A stretch of 64,000 nucleotides of DNA from Entrophospora sp. SA101 (taxonomy: Eukaryota > Glomeromycota > Glomeromycetes > Entrophosporales > Entrophosporaceae), in the NCBI GenBank assembly GCA_958430865.1, contig CAUDNR010001702.1:1-64000 (forward strand). Direction: 5' to 3'. Under the pieces are notes generated by a model that saw only the letters and a program-made list of their open reading frames with translations, was not told where the DNA came from and made no database searches. Positions 48,317 to 62,100 of the stretch are shown in pieces (position 1 is the first letter of the stretch; each line of letters starts with the position of its first letter). The position numbers were made by a program, and so were the translations under genes.

Positions 48317-48811
48317 ATGAAAGAATTAAGATATACACTTTTAGATTTGCCATGAGAGTATAGGAGTAGAACTTGTGATTTTTGCTCTAATTACAGTGAA
48401 AATAATGGATGTGCTAATCTAATAAAAACTCATCATGAGATGACCAATAAGTTAATTGCAGCTGATGTAATCTGCAAAAATTGTAAAGAAAAATTCGAGA
48501 ATGATAAATTGCCCAAGTGTGAAAAATGTGGCAAATTGCAGACCAAAACTGACTTAGATTTGTTTAGTGGTAAGTATACTTGCAACTGTAGGGAAATGGC
48601 AAAGGAGAAAGAACTTCCTAATTTACCTAATCAAAGGGAAAGCATGACTACTTTTTATGAGCAACAAATAAACAGATTACAAGAAGAATTAGCCACTGCT
48701 GAAGAAGCATTAGAAGTTGAAAGAGAGGAAATAGCCAAGTTTCAGGAAAAATCTGAAGAGTGAAGTAAAAAGCAAAAACAGGAATTATTAGATAAAGAAT
48801 TAAACAACTAG
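48317..48811 (+). pseudogene. Cys-rich coiled-coil protein, diverged version
   Basis: Starts 19 nt after the preceding ORF. One continuous frame from ATG 48317 to TAG 48809, interrupted only by TGA at 48353 (DLP-EYRSRT) and 48761 (KSEE-SKKQ). The Cys pairs are CDFC, CKNC, CEKC and CNC, a better zinc-ribbon pattern than in the A version, followed by the LQEELATAEEALEVEREE coiled coil. Under TGA=Trp this is an intact 164-residue protein. Confidence 0.55.
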
Positions 48812-48969
48812 AAGAGGAAAACAGGAAATTAAAAGATCAGCAGAATGGTCAAATTGTTCAAATTGAAGTTAAAGAGACTAAAAGATGATCTTGATTGAAA
48901 ATGAGAAAGTAGTTTAAAGAATATTCTATATAAATTGAAATTCATTCCAACTATCAAAGAAAATGGTAG

Positions 48970-49245
48970 TTATTTTCCTTTTAAAGATTTTTGCTTTTTA
49001 TTAGGTAATAATGCATCATCATGATGTTTTCTTTTTCTAACACTTATTATTTTTCTTTCTTCTTGGTAAATTTCATAGGTAATACTTTCTTTTCTTAGAT
49101 AAGCTTCCAGTGTCTGAACACCATTCATTTTGAAAACATAAGGAGAAATTTTTTCACCTTGTTCTTTTTTTAAAATGCTTTTGATAGTGCTATAATTCTT
49201 GGATTCCATAGTAGATCTGATGTAAATGAGTTTCATATGTTTCAT
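48970..49245 (-). CDS. Small basic hypothetical protein, copy C
   Basis: Same ORF as 6805-7080 and 17718-17993. Unrecognised. Confidence 0.33.
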   Translation of the reverse strand: MKHMKLIYIRSTMESKNYSTIKSILKKEQGEKISPYVFKMNGVQTLEAYLRKESITYEIYQEERKIISVRKRKHHDDALLPNKKQKSLKGK

Positions 49246-49675
49246 ATTAACTATTTTTATATAGGAGTAGTACTATATATCACTTAAAATAAATGGGATA
49301 TTATAAAGCTGTTGATTATGATCACATTACAAATGACTAAATTTTGATCACTGTAACCTTTGGTAATACCAATGTTCACTTTTTCTGGTTTTGTTGCAGC
49401 ATGCCCCATATTAAGTGCGACAATATGATGTTTGTCGGTTTTATCCATTTTTAGATTAATCACGTGAAGGATTTGGGAGAAATATCAAAAAAAAAAAAGT
49501 CTTAAAGTTCTGTCTAATTAAAAAAAAAAGGTATTATTGTATAAATATATCAATAATAAGAATAAACTCTAACAATACGCCACCAACAAGTGTAAAGCTT
49601 GCTTTACGGTTTATTTTAATTTTAAAACAAGCTCACTATTTGTATTTTCTTTTATTTATTTAATATTTAAGAGAT

Positions 49676-51999
49676 ATGTCAAGAAGAAGATCTCCAAGAT
49701 TAAACCAGGACGAAACACCAATTAAAATAGAGGAAGAAAGTAACGAACAATTTAGCGATACTTTGTGTCGTAAAGAACAAAAACCTAAAAATGAAATTAA
49801 AAAAAGGCAGCAACAACAAAAGCATCCCAAACAACTGTATGACCAAAAACATAATCAAAAACAACAGCAGCAATCCTCCCCACCAACACCACCTTCTTCT
49901 GATCCAAGTCATAATTGTGATAACGACGATTATTTAAAACATGAAGATATTCCTCGATCATGTAAATTTTTACCTATTTATCCTGTTGATACCATTAATC
50001 ATTCTTCTAGCTAAATAACACATAAAATTTTTAATAAAGGGCCGTATGATCAAAATGGAAATAGTTCTTACAACGGTTCAAGACGTGCATCTATTGAGTC
50101 AACAACTACCTTAGCATCAATTATATCAGAATCGTCAGTATTTAGATCATCCAACAATTCACAAATTAATCCTTCCAGTAATACCAGTTCACTTACCTCA
50201 AATACTTCTATAAATTGTTTTAACCATTACAACAAAAATAACAACGATAATAATAATAATCATAATATATTTAATGAATGTATTAAACCTACTTTAGATA
50301 ATCATGATGATAACAATGCAGGTTCTTCTCTTAGTAGAATGGCTAATGACGAGAAAAGCATGCAAAGTCAATATAATTTAAGACCCAGGTTTAACATTGA
50401 AAAAAATAATAACCAGAAGAAAAGAATCGAGAAACCAATTAATAAAACTAAACATAAAAGCGATGCTAAAGCTAGAGGAAAAGAAGACATTGATAATAAC
50501 GGCAGCAAAGACAACAACAGTAATAATATAGATCATAATAATATAGATCACAATGATATAAATCGCCATGATACAGATCACCATGATATAGATCGCAACG
50601 ATATAGATCGCAATGTCGTTATGGATCGCAATGATGACGCTATGGATCAAGTCATTGATAATGATGATGATAATACACGTCAAGAATTAGACAATGATAA
50701 AAATAAGATTGTGTATGTAATACGTTTATATTACTTATAAGAATTTTTTAAACTATGAATATACCTTTAATACTATTAGTAATATATTAATATTATTATT
50801 TATTTAGGATATTGGCTAAAGCGATTTTCGGGTTATTAAACGCTAAATGGGTTGTGGGTACAGCAGTTATGACGTTTATATTGTTTCTAGGTTTCTTTTG
50901 CATTTGTCGATTGTCATATATAAGTGATCGATGTCAATATTGGATAGTTAAAGACAGTGATCTCAATTCGGAATATACAAATTATGTAGATGCTGGTAGC
51001 GATATTAAATATGAACATAGCGATGTAATAATTCGAGCTGCAGTTGCGGAACAAGTTAGAAGCTTGTGTGCGGCAGAAATCCAAAAACGTATTCAACCTG
51101 AAAACAATGAAATGGCTAGATATCAAAAATATATTCTCGATGATGTAGTTGCCGAAATTATTAAAAACGAGATTCACAAAGCGGTAGAAGAAAAATTGTA
51201 TATTTATTCACAGGATAGGTTAAATAAGGCAGATTATGCACTTTCCTCAGGTGGTGCAAAGATCATTAGTCCGTTAACATCTCCAACGTATGAAATGTGG
51301 CCTACGCAATGGCATCAACGAATTATGGCAGCAATAACTGGTCATGGAATCACGAGAGGCAAGCCACCAATAACGGCTCTTCAACCTGAGACTCATGTTG
51401 GCCAGTGTTGGCCTTTTGCTGGACCGAAAGGTCAATTAGCGGTATTGTTGAGTAGAAGAATCTATGTTACAGCTATAACTTATGATCATGTGAGTAAAGA
51501 TATAGCAATGGGTGTCACAAGTGCACCAAAAGAATTTGAAGTATGGGGATTTGTTGATGATGTTCCAGAAGTGATTATCGATAATTCATATCCAAAACAA
51601 GGACATGAACCATTATTATTGAAACAAACAGATGATGTCATTCAAGAAGAAAAACAAGAAAGTATTTTTGGCGATCATTCCGCCATTCCAAGTGATCTAA
51701 ACGATACAAATGACACAAGCAATCCAAATGACGCAGCAAATAATCCAAGTGAATCAAGTTCAGATGAAAAAAATGGCGACGAAAGAGATTTAAAGCTTGG
51801 CTCGTCACCAAATCATTTATTTTTGGGGAAATTTACTTATGATATAAACGGATCCACCATACAAACCTTTGAAGCGCTTAGATACAGTAAACCGATAATA
51901 GCTGTTTTAATGAAGGTAAATAGCAATTGGGATAATCCACAATATACTTGTCTTTATAGATTTCGTGTTCATGGAATACGATCGAATTATCAATCTTGA
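49676..51999 (+). CDS. SUN-domain inner nuclear membrane protein, copy C
   Basis: Same 716-residue product as copy B (exons 49676-49961, 50040-50712, 50808-51999). All features are retained: disordered N-terminus, one membrane span, SUN domain with GQCWPFAGPKG. Intact. Confidence 0.88.
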
Positions 52000-53635
52000 T
52001 TTATATATATAATACACACACATACATACATACATATATGTACATATTTAGGTGATTATATAATTTATTTATAATTTATTTATTTTGTAAATATATTTAT
52101 TTTTTTTTCATAAATTATTATTTAAAAATTGTATATTTTTTTTTAATAAATTTGTTAATTCCATTTTTTTTTCACTTAAAAAATATATTCCAATATATAT
52201 TTTTTAGATTTTAGAAAAAGTTTTATTTTTATTTTGTAAGGACAATTAATATAAATAAATATATAATTTGTAAAAAAAAATTTATTTAATAACTTCCTGT
52301 TCTATGATATCTACTCTACCTTATCATTGTATTATTAATTAATTATCTCTTGCAGTTGAGTTGAAATGAAAATTTACTTTCTCCCAAAATAACGCTTCTT
52401 CTTGACTGAGAACTGAAAAACAAAATGTAGATATTAAAAAAAATATAAATTGCATATATTTTGTGTTTAGCGATCTTTCTCGCCTATGTGGTGATTGGTG
52501 GTAGTGTGAACTGCACGATAGGCACAAACATTGAATTTATGTTGTACCTGTCATCACTCATTTCTTCTTTTTTGATGAGATGCCCATGATGTAGTAAGCT
52601 TTTTTTCTATCATAAGTACCGACACATTCACATGCAGATTAGTCATATCTCCCAAGGTCGTTCATGCTTTGCTTGCATTGCTCCATATACTGCTTGCTTT
52701 ATTAATATCGGGACTTTACAAAAAGGCAAAGTCGGATAAGAATAACTTCACAGAAAGTCTAATCGGGTGAAAATCAAGATCAAAAGACTTGAACAATATC
52801 CTCGTCGAGCTATACTGTTCTTTTTTTTTATTATATATATTACTACATTGTCACGTACCCCATTAAGCTATAATGTTTTTCAGATAATTGCGCGCTTTAC
52901 CCGCTTACTTTATGCTTGAATACAATTCTACCACTTTTAAATAACTAAGCTACTATCTAATTAATTAGACCAAAAGGCTGTCTTTTTACTTTCCCTAGGC
53001 ATGAATACGAAGGACTTTAACTGACACTCGCGTTGATCACGTGAGACTACCAATATGTATGCGCAGTTACTATCATCTTGTAAATTTTTAAAAAGATGAT
53101 AATTAAGAAATTGGTTTTATCAAGAATGAAGATTCAAGCAATGAACGATTAAAAGATTTGGTAATTATCAATTGATTATTCAGAGATATAAATCCGAATT
53201 TTAAAATTTTTTATAGAAATCCAATTCGGATGATTTTTGAATTAGAGCAAATTGTAAAGCAAAATCTCTAATTTCTGTCAACGTAAATTGAGCTGTTTTC
53301 TAAACTTGATTTTTCAAATCAAATTGAGGTGACTAACAATCTTATTTAAATTGACTTATCAAAGTGGAGCAGCTCATAGGGTCCAACTAACGATGAAAAC
53401 ACCAAACACCAACGATATACAAATCAAATGCTCGTTGAATAAAGTCTTGTAACAAGCATTGTTTGTTTCAATCCCATTTTTGAAATTAATTGACGATTGT
53501 TTTTGGTAAAAAAAAACTACTGTGATAAAATTTATATATAGTAATAAGAATACATATATATGAAAGAAAAAAAGGTGAATAAGATGGTATGAAAAAAGCC
53601 ACCCATCCTTTATAAATGGGTTGTATGGCTATTCG
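52000..53635. other. Intergenic region, copy C
   Basis: Equals 20748-22383. No gene seen. Confidence 0.35.
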
Positions 53636-54025
53636 GCCAAGAAAAGTTTTCTGAACTGCATGAAGCTTTTCGAGCTCTTTCCAAAACAGAACAAGGCACA
53701 TGCTTGATGGCATAGCTTACCTCAATGGATAGTGGAGCAATGAGTATGAGCAGATTCCTCAAAAAGAAAATTAGTGCAATAAGAAAGATCATAATATTTC
53801 TGCTAACAAACATGCTATGAATTGGTCATGAAATCATCAAAAAGTTCATGGTAATTACTAAAAAAATGTCACAATGAAAAGCAAAATTGGGAATTGACAA
53901 AAAGGTTACTGAGACTATGAAAATTTTTCTCTTTGAATTATGCAGAAGTTCATGGATTATCAAGTCCTTGAAAGAAATGTAAATAGAACAATCTATTCAT
54001 TTATATTTTTACCAAACAATTGCTT
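53636..54025 (+). pseudogene. Relic of the transposase-like family, copy C
   Basis: Equals 22384-22773, with the same stops. Confidence 0.6.
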
Positions 54026-54346
54026 AGTATTTACAAAGTAATATGTGCATTGCTAGCTTTTTTTTTTTTAATTATTAAATTTACATATACTTCTTATTCT
54101 TATAATTGATTAAGTAATTAAATAACAAAATAATAATATTTTACCTTAATAAATTAAGAAGGAAAAAAATAAATTATGAAATAATAATGAGAAAGTTATC
54201 ATAATTCAAAAAAACATTTATTTACTTTTTCTTTCTATATAATTTTTCCGAATAATAATAATAATAATTAATGATATTGACGACAGATAATATATATTAT
54301 TAGGTTGATTTAATTAATTAATTTGCTTGCTTGTTTGTTTGTTTGT

Positions 54347-56462
54347 TTACTCTTCATCATTCATATGATCAAAAAGATAATTTGCTGCCATTTCTTCATT
54401 TTTGTCACAAGCAAGATACGCTTCAATTGCAAGTGCTCTATCAAATCCTAAAGCTTCCAACTACCAAAAAAATATATTTATCATTATTAATATTAATAAA
54501 AAAAAACAATAAGGTTGAAAATTGAAAATTGAAATTATTGTTGAAATTATTATTTAATTCATTTACCCTGTCAATTGCTTCTTTTTCTTCCTGTGTCACA
54601 GAAACATATTGTGGTGGTGGAAGATTGCCCTCACCACCTTCATCCGGTTCTTGTAAAAGTCTCATAAATGTAGCTTGATTCGAATTTATAAGCTAAACCA
54701 AACAATAATTTATTATTATCATTGTTAAGAAAGTAGCGTTAATATATTATAAATATGATGATGATATACCTGCAATAATTCAGGATTTTGAGCACCAATC
54801 TGTTGGAGTAATGGTTGCAATAAACTTGGATTTTGTTGAACAAATTGTCTTAAATTTCGAAAATGTGGTTGATTTCTCAAAAAATTCAAATCATCCATAT
54901 TCCCTCCTCCTTGTCCACCACCACCGCCGCCACCTTGGGTTGCTCTTTGTCTTTGTTGTTGTAAATTTTGTGCTTGTTGAAAAAGATTTAAATGTTGTGT
55001 ACCTAATAGATTATATTATATAATTACATTATTAAAATTAATTTTTTATTATTTACTTGTTTCTATGTTATAAAAACTTACTTAAATTAGGAGCACTATT
55101 GGTACTAGTAGGGTTTGTAACACCTGGTGCTGGCGTAGCAGAAGTAGTATTTCCGCTTGGGGTATTGGTTGTTGTTGTTGTTGTTGTTGGTGTTGTTGTT
55201 GTTGGTGTTGTTTGTGCTGCTGGAGGAGCTGTTGTTCCTGAACTATTATCAAAATTCTCTGGAATTCCCTATTTTTAAAATTGTTTCAAAAAAAAAATTT
55301 ATTACAAACAAGTACGTGTATATGTAAAATAAAATAGATATTTTAATTACTATAGATATATATACGTACAGTCATAAGATATTCAACAGCCCTGTTTGGA
55401 TTATTAAAACTTGCCCGCATGGCGCTTACAGCTGATTCACGATCGAATCCCATCTCCATCATATATTGAACTGATTTTTCATAATCAGCCCCAGTAACTT
55501 TGAATTTTGTAATAATAAAATAATAATTGTTATTATTATAATTAATGGTTAATATAAAATCAATCATTAAAAATATTTCAATAAGCAAATAACAATTTCT
55601 TTTTCTTTTTTCAATAAATACCTAAAGCATTAGGATTATTGAATAATTCTGACATTTGAGAAGCATCAGATGCTGGATTAGATTCTGCTGCACCAGTATC
55701 GGCAGTGGTAGTGGTGGTTGTTGTGGTAGCTGGTAATGGTATTGTAGCGGTAGATGAAGTTTCAGTTGTGACGACAGTGTTAGTAGTGGCTGTTGTAGGC
55801 GATGTTGGAAGTTTTACAGCATCTGAAGTTTCGCTAGATTTAGTTGTTGATGATGGAGTAGATTGGCGTTTAGATTGTGGCTATAATCATTTATAATCAT
55901 AATTATGATAATAATAATTAGTAAGGTGACGATAGATGGATGATATTGTCATAATAGTGTAGTAATGGTAATAGTAATAGTTATGTTAAAGTAATAATCA
56001 ATCGGGTAATTTCTAGTCACCTTCGTAACCACGAGCACCATGAAATCTTTTTCTGTAATATCATATTCTGATAATTTTTTATCATCTGTCAAGATTTTTC
56101 CTGTTTAAAAATGATGATGGTGAATTATTTATTTATCGATTGATTTTTGTTAGATTAAAAAAAAACCAAAATAAAACTTATGCCATAAAGAATATTGTTT
56201 AAGTTTTAGGAGGAATACCTGAATAAATAAGTTTTTGGGTAGGAATATCGTATTCTTTAATTTCTTGAATCTTCTCTTTAATATTAAGCACCTAAAATGT
56301 ACAACGTAAAATGAACAATAATGAGTAATAAGAAAGTGGACGTAAGCTAAATCAACAACAGTAAAAACAAGATTAATAACGATAAGGTCAACATACTGTA
56401 TCCTCTAATTCAACATCTAATTGAAATTGATCTTGTTTTAAAGTTTTTATTGTAATCTTCAT
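54347..56462 (-). CDS. RAD23: UV excision repair protein RAD23, copy C
   Basis: Same complete gene as 23095-25210: ubiquitin-like domain, UBA1, XPC-binding domain, UBA2. I found no base differences from copy B in the parts compared. Confidence 0.92.
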
Positions 56463-57479
56463 TTTTATTTATATATATATATAATGCTTTAAAAAATATT
56501 TATTTATTAAAATTTGATCACAGACTTGAATAATGAAATTAGAAATTGAAATATTTCATTTACTTGATAAAATTTTTTTTAAAATAATATATTAGTGATG
56601 ACGACTTGTATGATTACGAGTTGAGTTTACGTTTTATGTGTAACAATCATTACTACAAATAAGGAAATGATTAAATTTATTTATATTACTATTCACTATA
56701 TTAAAGCTTGATCATTTCCTGTATCGGGTATCTTTAGAATAATACTTGCCATTTTGTCAGAGATATATCACTCGTAAGCCAACACAGATGTTTGACGACT
56801 AATTTAAGATGGCTTCAATCATTTTCTCTTTTATTTCTAGACTCTGTGTTAATATTGGTTTATGATTTTTCGTTTCTCTGGTAAATCTCATAGGTAAAAC
56901 TAATAAATATTCTTCAATAGTTTGGTACAATTTATCTGGAGCGACTTTCTCCCCTTATCCTTTCATACTCTGAAGTATATTTCTCTGAATCACCTATATT
57001 AATATTAATATTAATATTAATATAATAATAATAATAAGGGAGGAAAAATGGCCAAACAGCCAAGCAGTTAAAATGGCCAAAATTTTCCCGATTTTTTTGT
57101 CCATTTTGGCCAGATGCTAACACTGTATTAGTTGAGTAGTTATTTATGATTTTTTTTTATTGTTATAAGTGGTAATGCTAATTTTAATGATGAATATTTT
57201 CCAATCGATGTATTAAATTAAACCAGACTAACTATTTAATATTTAATGGTTTTAGATTATTAACAATAATGATAATTTTGGAGAATAATAAGAATGATAT
57301 AATAATAATGAAAGAATTCATCTTTTGAATTATGTTATTGACCATATTTTCTGGATCTCTAGATACAGTGGATATTACCATTGTAACCAATATATGTCCA
57401 TTATATCATTTCCATTTTTTAATGATTAATGAATAAAATATTGTATACAAATATAAATATACACACAAAAATTACTAAA
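56463..57479. other. Intergenic region with hairpin, copy C
   Basis: Equals 25211-26227, including the TGGCCAAAAT/ATTTTGGCCA inverted repeat at 57074-57112. Confidence 0.4.
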
Positions 57480-58962
57480 TCAAGATTTAGAATCTAAATC
57501 AGATGAATGAACATTATTAAATGGTGGTAATTGTGGATGAGTTGGTGAATGAAGTTTTGAAAATGACAAGGAATCAACAGGAGATAATGATTTTTGTTTA
57601 ATAATTTGTTGATTATTATTATCATCATCACCATCATCACCATCACCATTGTTATTATTACTATTATTATCACTATTACAATGATGATGATTAGATATAT
57701 TAGCATTTCTAGGTTTTAACACATTCATGAATTTTTTTGCATAATGATTATCTTCTTGATTTCTTTGAACTTTAGCCCTTAATGCTTCCATAACATATTC
57801 ATGATCAACTTCATTATTATTATCAGTGCGTTTATTGCTAATTGCACTATTTGGACTTTGTAAATAATGATGGTGATTTAAAGGGGATGCTGAATGATGA
57901 GAATATTCTATACCACTATTAGGAATTGAAAATGATTGATGATTATTCGTAACAGTTGGTGATGAAGAAATGGTTGGGAATGAAGGAATAGATAGTGTAA
58001 GTGAAGGTCTTTGATTCGTAGTGATGGCAGCACTACTACTAGCAGTATTATCAGTATTATTATTATCATATGATGATGATATATGATTATGTACAAGATT
58101 ATTGTTGTTATAATTGTTATCTGATCGTGGGGGTGAAAGGCATGTGGTAGTAGCACTTGTAGGTAGAGTATTAGAGAAATGAGAACCTGAAATAATTATA
58201 TTTTGAGAGTGAGTGAATGAACGAGTAATGAATGACTGATAATAATAATGAGAATAATGAGAAGATTTAATTTACCTAATGGCTGTGGAATAATATCTGG
58301 AGATTTACTTTTATTTCATGTAATAAAAATTATTAATTAATTAGTAATTAAATAAAGATATTGATATTGATATCGATCATATAATACATACACATTAAAG
58401 TTACTACTAGTAGTTGAAGATGCATTATTTATTATTGCTATTAAATTTATATAAACTTGTGTTAGTAAAAAATATTAATATTATTTATCCTTTTTTATTA
58501 TTATTGCTAATACTGCTATACATTATTATTATTATTATCATTATTATTATTATTATCATTATTATTATTATTATCATTATTATTATTATTACATGGTGCT
58601 CCTGTGAAAATTGTGGGTAGTTTCTTTTGTTCTCTCAACATTTCTAAATCAACTTGTCTGTGTTGCAGTCTAAACCTTTCAGCTTTACATTTTTCTTCTT
58701 CAGCTCTTCTCTATAACATTTTTTTTTGATTACCAAGTAAATTATATTTGTTTAATAAAATAATAAAATATATTTTTCCATTTTCTATTTTTGATATTGA
58801 GAAAATAAAACTTGCCTTATCTTCTTGAGCTTTTGCTACTAAAATTAGTTTTAGTAAATCATTGTCTTCACGATATGTATCTAATATTTCACGAAGGGTT
58901 ATATCTGTTTTCGTAATTATTTGAGCTAGCGTAGGATAAGAATAAACAGACTGTTCTGGCAT
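57480..58962 (-). CDS. Conserved Asn-rich fungal protein, copy C
   Basis: Same gene as 26228-27710, including the GC-AG first intron (58711-58815) and the AAT-encoded Asn tract. Divergent from HIR1 copy C. Confidence 0.65.
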
Positions 58963-59183
58963 ATTGTTTTATTTTTTTTTAGAATCATATAATTATTTAT
59001 TATTTATATATTCACATTTTCAAATTCCATTTTTGTGATACTAACACTAACACTGATACATAGCAGATCTCAAATGTATCCCATACTTTACTTTTTTAAA
59101 AAAGTAAACAATAATTAAAATCTTGAATTTTTTTTTTTAAAGTTTTTTTTGCTGATAAAAAAATTTTTTAATACATAAAAATA
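58963..59183. promoter_or_regulatory. Bidirectional promoter, Asn-rich gene / HIR1, copy C
   Basis: Same 221-bp divergent spacer as 27711-27931. Confidence 0.45.
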
Positions 59184-62100
59184 ATGCAAATTCTAAAACC
59201 AGAGTGGCTTGCTCATTTTGGTAAATTTTTTTTGATTTTTAGATTTTAATTTTTTTAAAAAACAATAATAATTCCCTCAAATTTTTTTAAAAAAAGATGA
59301 TAAAGGGCAAAGGACTATAATTTTTACATTACATGTACATCCTGATGGATCAAGGATAGCGACTGGAGGACTTGGTATAATATCTTTTATTAAAGATGTT
59401 GATTGATTAAACCTTGTTTTGATTGATTTAAGGCTGTATGACTAACCTTTTTTTTGAATATGTGTTTTTAGATAACACAATAAAATTATGGAGTACTGAA
59501 GCAATAATGAATCCAAATACAACTTCTCCAAAATTATTATGTACATTAGGAATTCATACTGGTCAATATTAATGATTATATCTATATATAGAAGAAAGTA
59601 AAAAAAGCTATAAATTTAGGATCACGATGATAATTATATATATACCTTTTTTACACATATATGAAACATAGGATCAGTACTCTGTGTTAGATGGTCTAAT
59701 CGTAATGGACATTTTTTTGCATCAGGATCTGATGATGACCTCATCCTTATATGGCAATTAGATGCGTGAGTTTTTTTTGGGGGAAAAATAATAAGAAATA
59801 TTTAAATATTTAAATATTAAATTATTTGACGATTAGAGCTGCAGTTAGTTGGGGAGGCGGTAGTACTTTTGGAAGCGGTGAACAAAATATCGAAGTTTGG
59901 AAACCAATTAGACGTTTAGCTGGTCATGAATCAGGTAAAGAAAATCTATCCTTTGAATAATATTTATCTTTACTTGTAACAGTTCAAAAAATTTATGATT
60001 TTTTTTTTGGGGAAATGAAGATGTAGCAGATTTATCTTGGTCACCTGATAATACATATTTGGCTTCCTGTGGATTTGATAGTACAGTTTATATATGGAAT
60101 TGTCAAACTTCTGGTGAATAGCAATCTATAAAATAAATATTTTTAAAGAAAAAATTTTATATTCATAAACTTTTATCATTTGAAAAGAGAGACTACATAA
60201 ACTGGAAGGTCATAGTGCTTTTGTAAAAGGTGTTTCATGGGATCCTATCGGTGAATACTTGGCTACACAGGTATTTGATAATTAAATTTATTATACACAT
60301 GTCAATCATTATTAATTATTAATATTATTACTAGGCTGATGACAAATCAGTTAAGATTTGGCGAACTAGTGATTGGAAAGTTCAGACAGAAATAAATGAA
60401 CCATTTTTAAATTCTCCCATAACAACTTTCTTTAGCAGATTAAGGCACTAATTTTCATTTCATTTCATTTATTTATCTATTGTTAAAAATACTTTATCAT
60501 AAAATTTCTAATTTAATATTAATGGATTCGTTATTTAGTTGGTCACCAGAAGGTTCTCATCTAGCAATTCCTAATGCTTGTCAGGGGTCTGTGCCTGTTG
60601 CAATAGCTCTCCGTAGAGATGAATGGAAAATCGATGTTTCAATGATTGGCCACGAATCTCCAACAGAAGTTGTTGTAAGTATCATTGTATATGTATGAAT
60701 ATATAGTAAATAGTAATATATTAACTAAAATTTCAAGGGGGAAATTATAATTTGATAAAAATTTTTATTTTTTAAAAAAGTGTTTTAGTCCAATTCTTTA
60801 TCATATTCGAGATCAAGATCGTGGAACCATTGTTGGTGGTGTTTGTGCAATTGGAAGTCAAGATCATGGTGTATCCATTTGGGCAACATCTTCTTCTCAC
60901 CCATTATTAGTCTTTAAACAATTATTCACACATTGTATCTTAGATTTATCGTGGTCACCTGATGGAAGATTTCTTTTTGCTTGTTCATATGATGGAACTG
61001 CCACAATACTGGAATTTAAAAAAAATCAATTTGGTGAACCATTGAAACCTGAAGAACAAGAAAGAATTTTATCGAAACATGGTTACAAACCAAAAGAACC
61101 AGTAATTATTGAAAATACTACTCAACTTGCTATGGAAGAAGAGAATGCAATATCAAAAAAAATAATTTCCTCTTCTAGAATAGCAGCTTTAATGGGTGGT
61201 GATCAAATCTTATCACAATCTACTCTATCGTCACAAACATCGCATATGTCAGATTTATCATCACATAAACCAACTACAACAATACTCCAACAAAACCAAC
61301 TACCATCTTCCTCCTCCTCTTCTTCTCCGTCATCATCATCACCTTCTCCGCATACAGAATTAGAAATTGATCACATGAATGACGAAAATAACAGTACCCA
61401 ACAAACTGATAAAGCTTCACAAATGCAAATCTCAAATGATTCTTCTTCTGCTCAATCTTCTAATCAAGTGGCAACAGCAACAATAATACCTCCTTCTTCT
61501 TCTTCCAATAATATCACCACAACTAAACCTGTAAATCAGATCCAACAACACATTACGATTACAAAAGATGGTAAAAAACGTATTCAACCCAATTTTTTAA
61601 GAAGGTATTAAATAAATAAATATATTATAGATACTTATTTCTCAAATAATAATATTAATTATAACCACTGAAAAAATTTTGTAATTTTTTACTCTTCCTA
61701 TTCTTCTTTAGTACAAGCTCTTACACAGGTCCTTCACCATTCTTTAGTACCTCGTCTTCTTCATTTTCGGAAGTTACTACGAACATTAATATTTCATCAA
61801 CATCATCAAATAATTTCAATCCGCTAACAAATCCCGATATTGATCCACCAAATCGTGAAATAAGTATGGAAACTCTACCGCTTGTTTTCATAGGAACTAA
61901 AAGAAAAGAATCTGCAATTTCAGATTCTAGTAATAATACAGCCAATGCCAATGCTTCACCGAACAAAAGGCCAGCATTACTTCCTGCTGCTGGTGGTAGT
62001 GGTAAAGTGAATGGTGAAATACAAAATCTATCAACAACAATAACATCATCACCATCAAGACTAAATAACAATAATACAAGGCCATCAATGATAACTCCAT

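Larger units (their letters stand above)
46261..48811 (+). mobile_element. TGA-rich three-ORF cluster, diverged version (copy C)
   Basis: Same gene order as 3085-6646. From about 46974 to 48722 it differs from copies A and B at many bases and lacks both miniature elements, then becomes identical to copy B. It is therefore an independent member of the same unit, in better condition than A/B. Confidence 0.55.
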
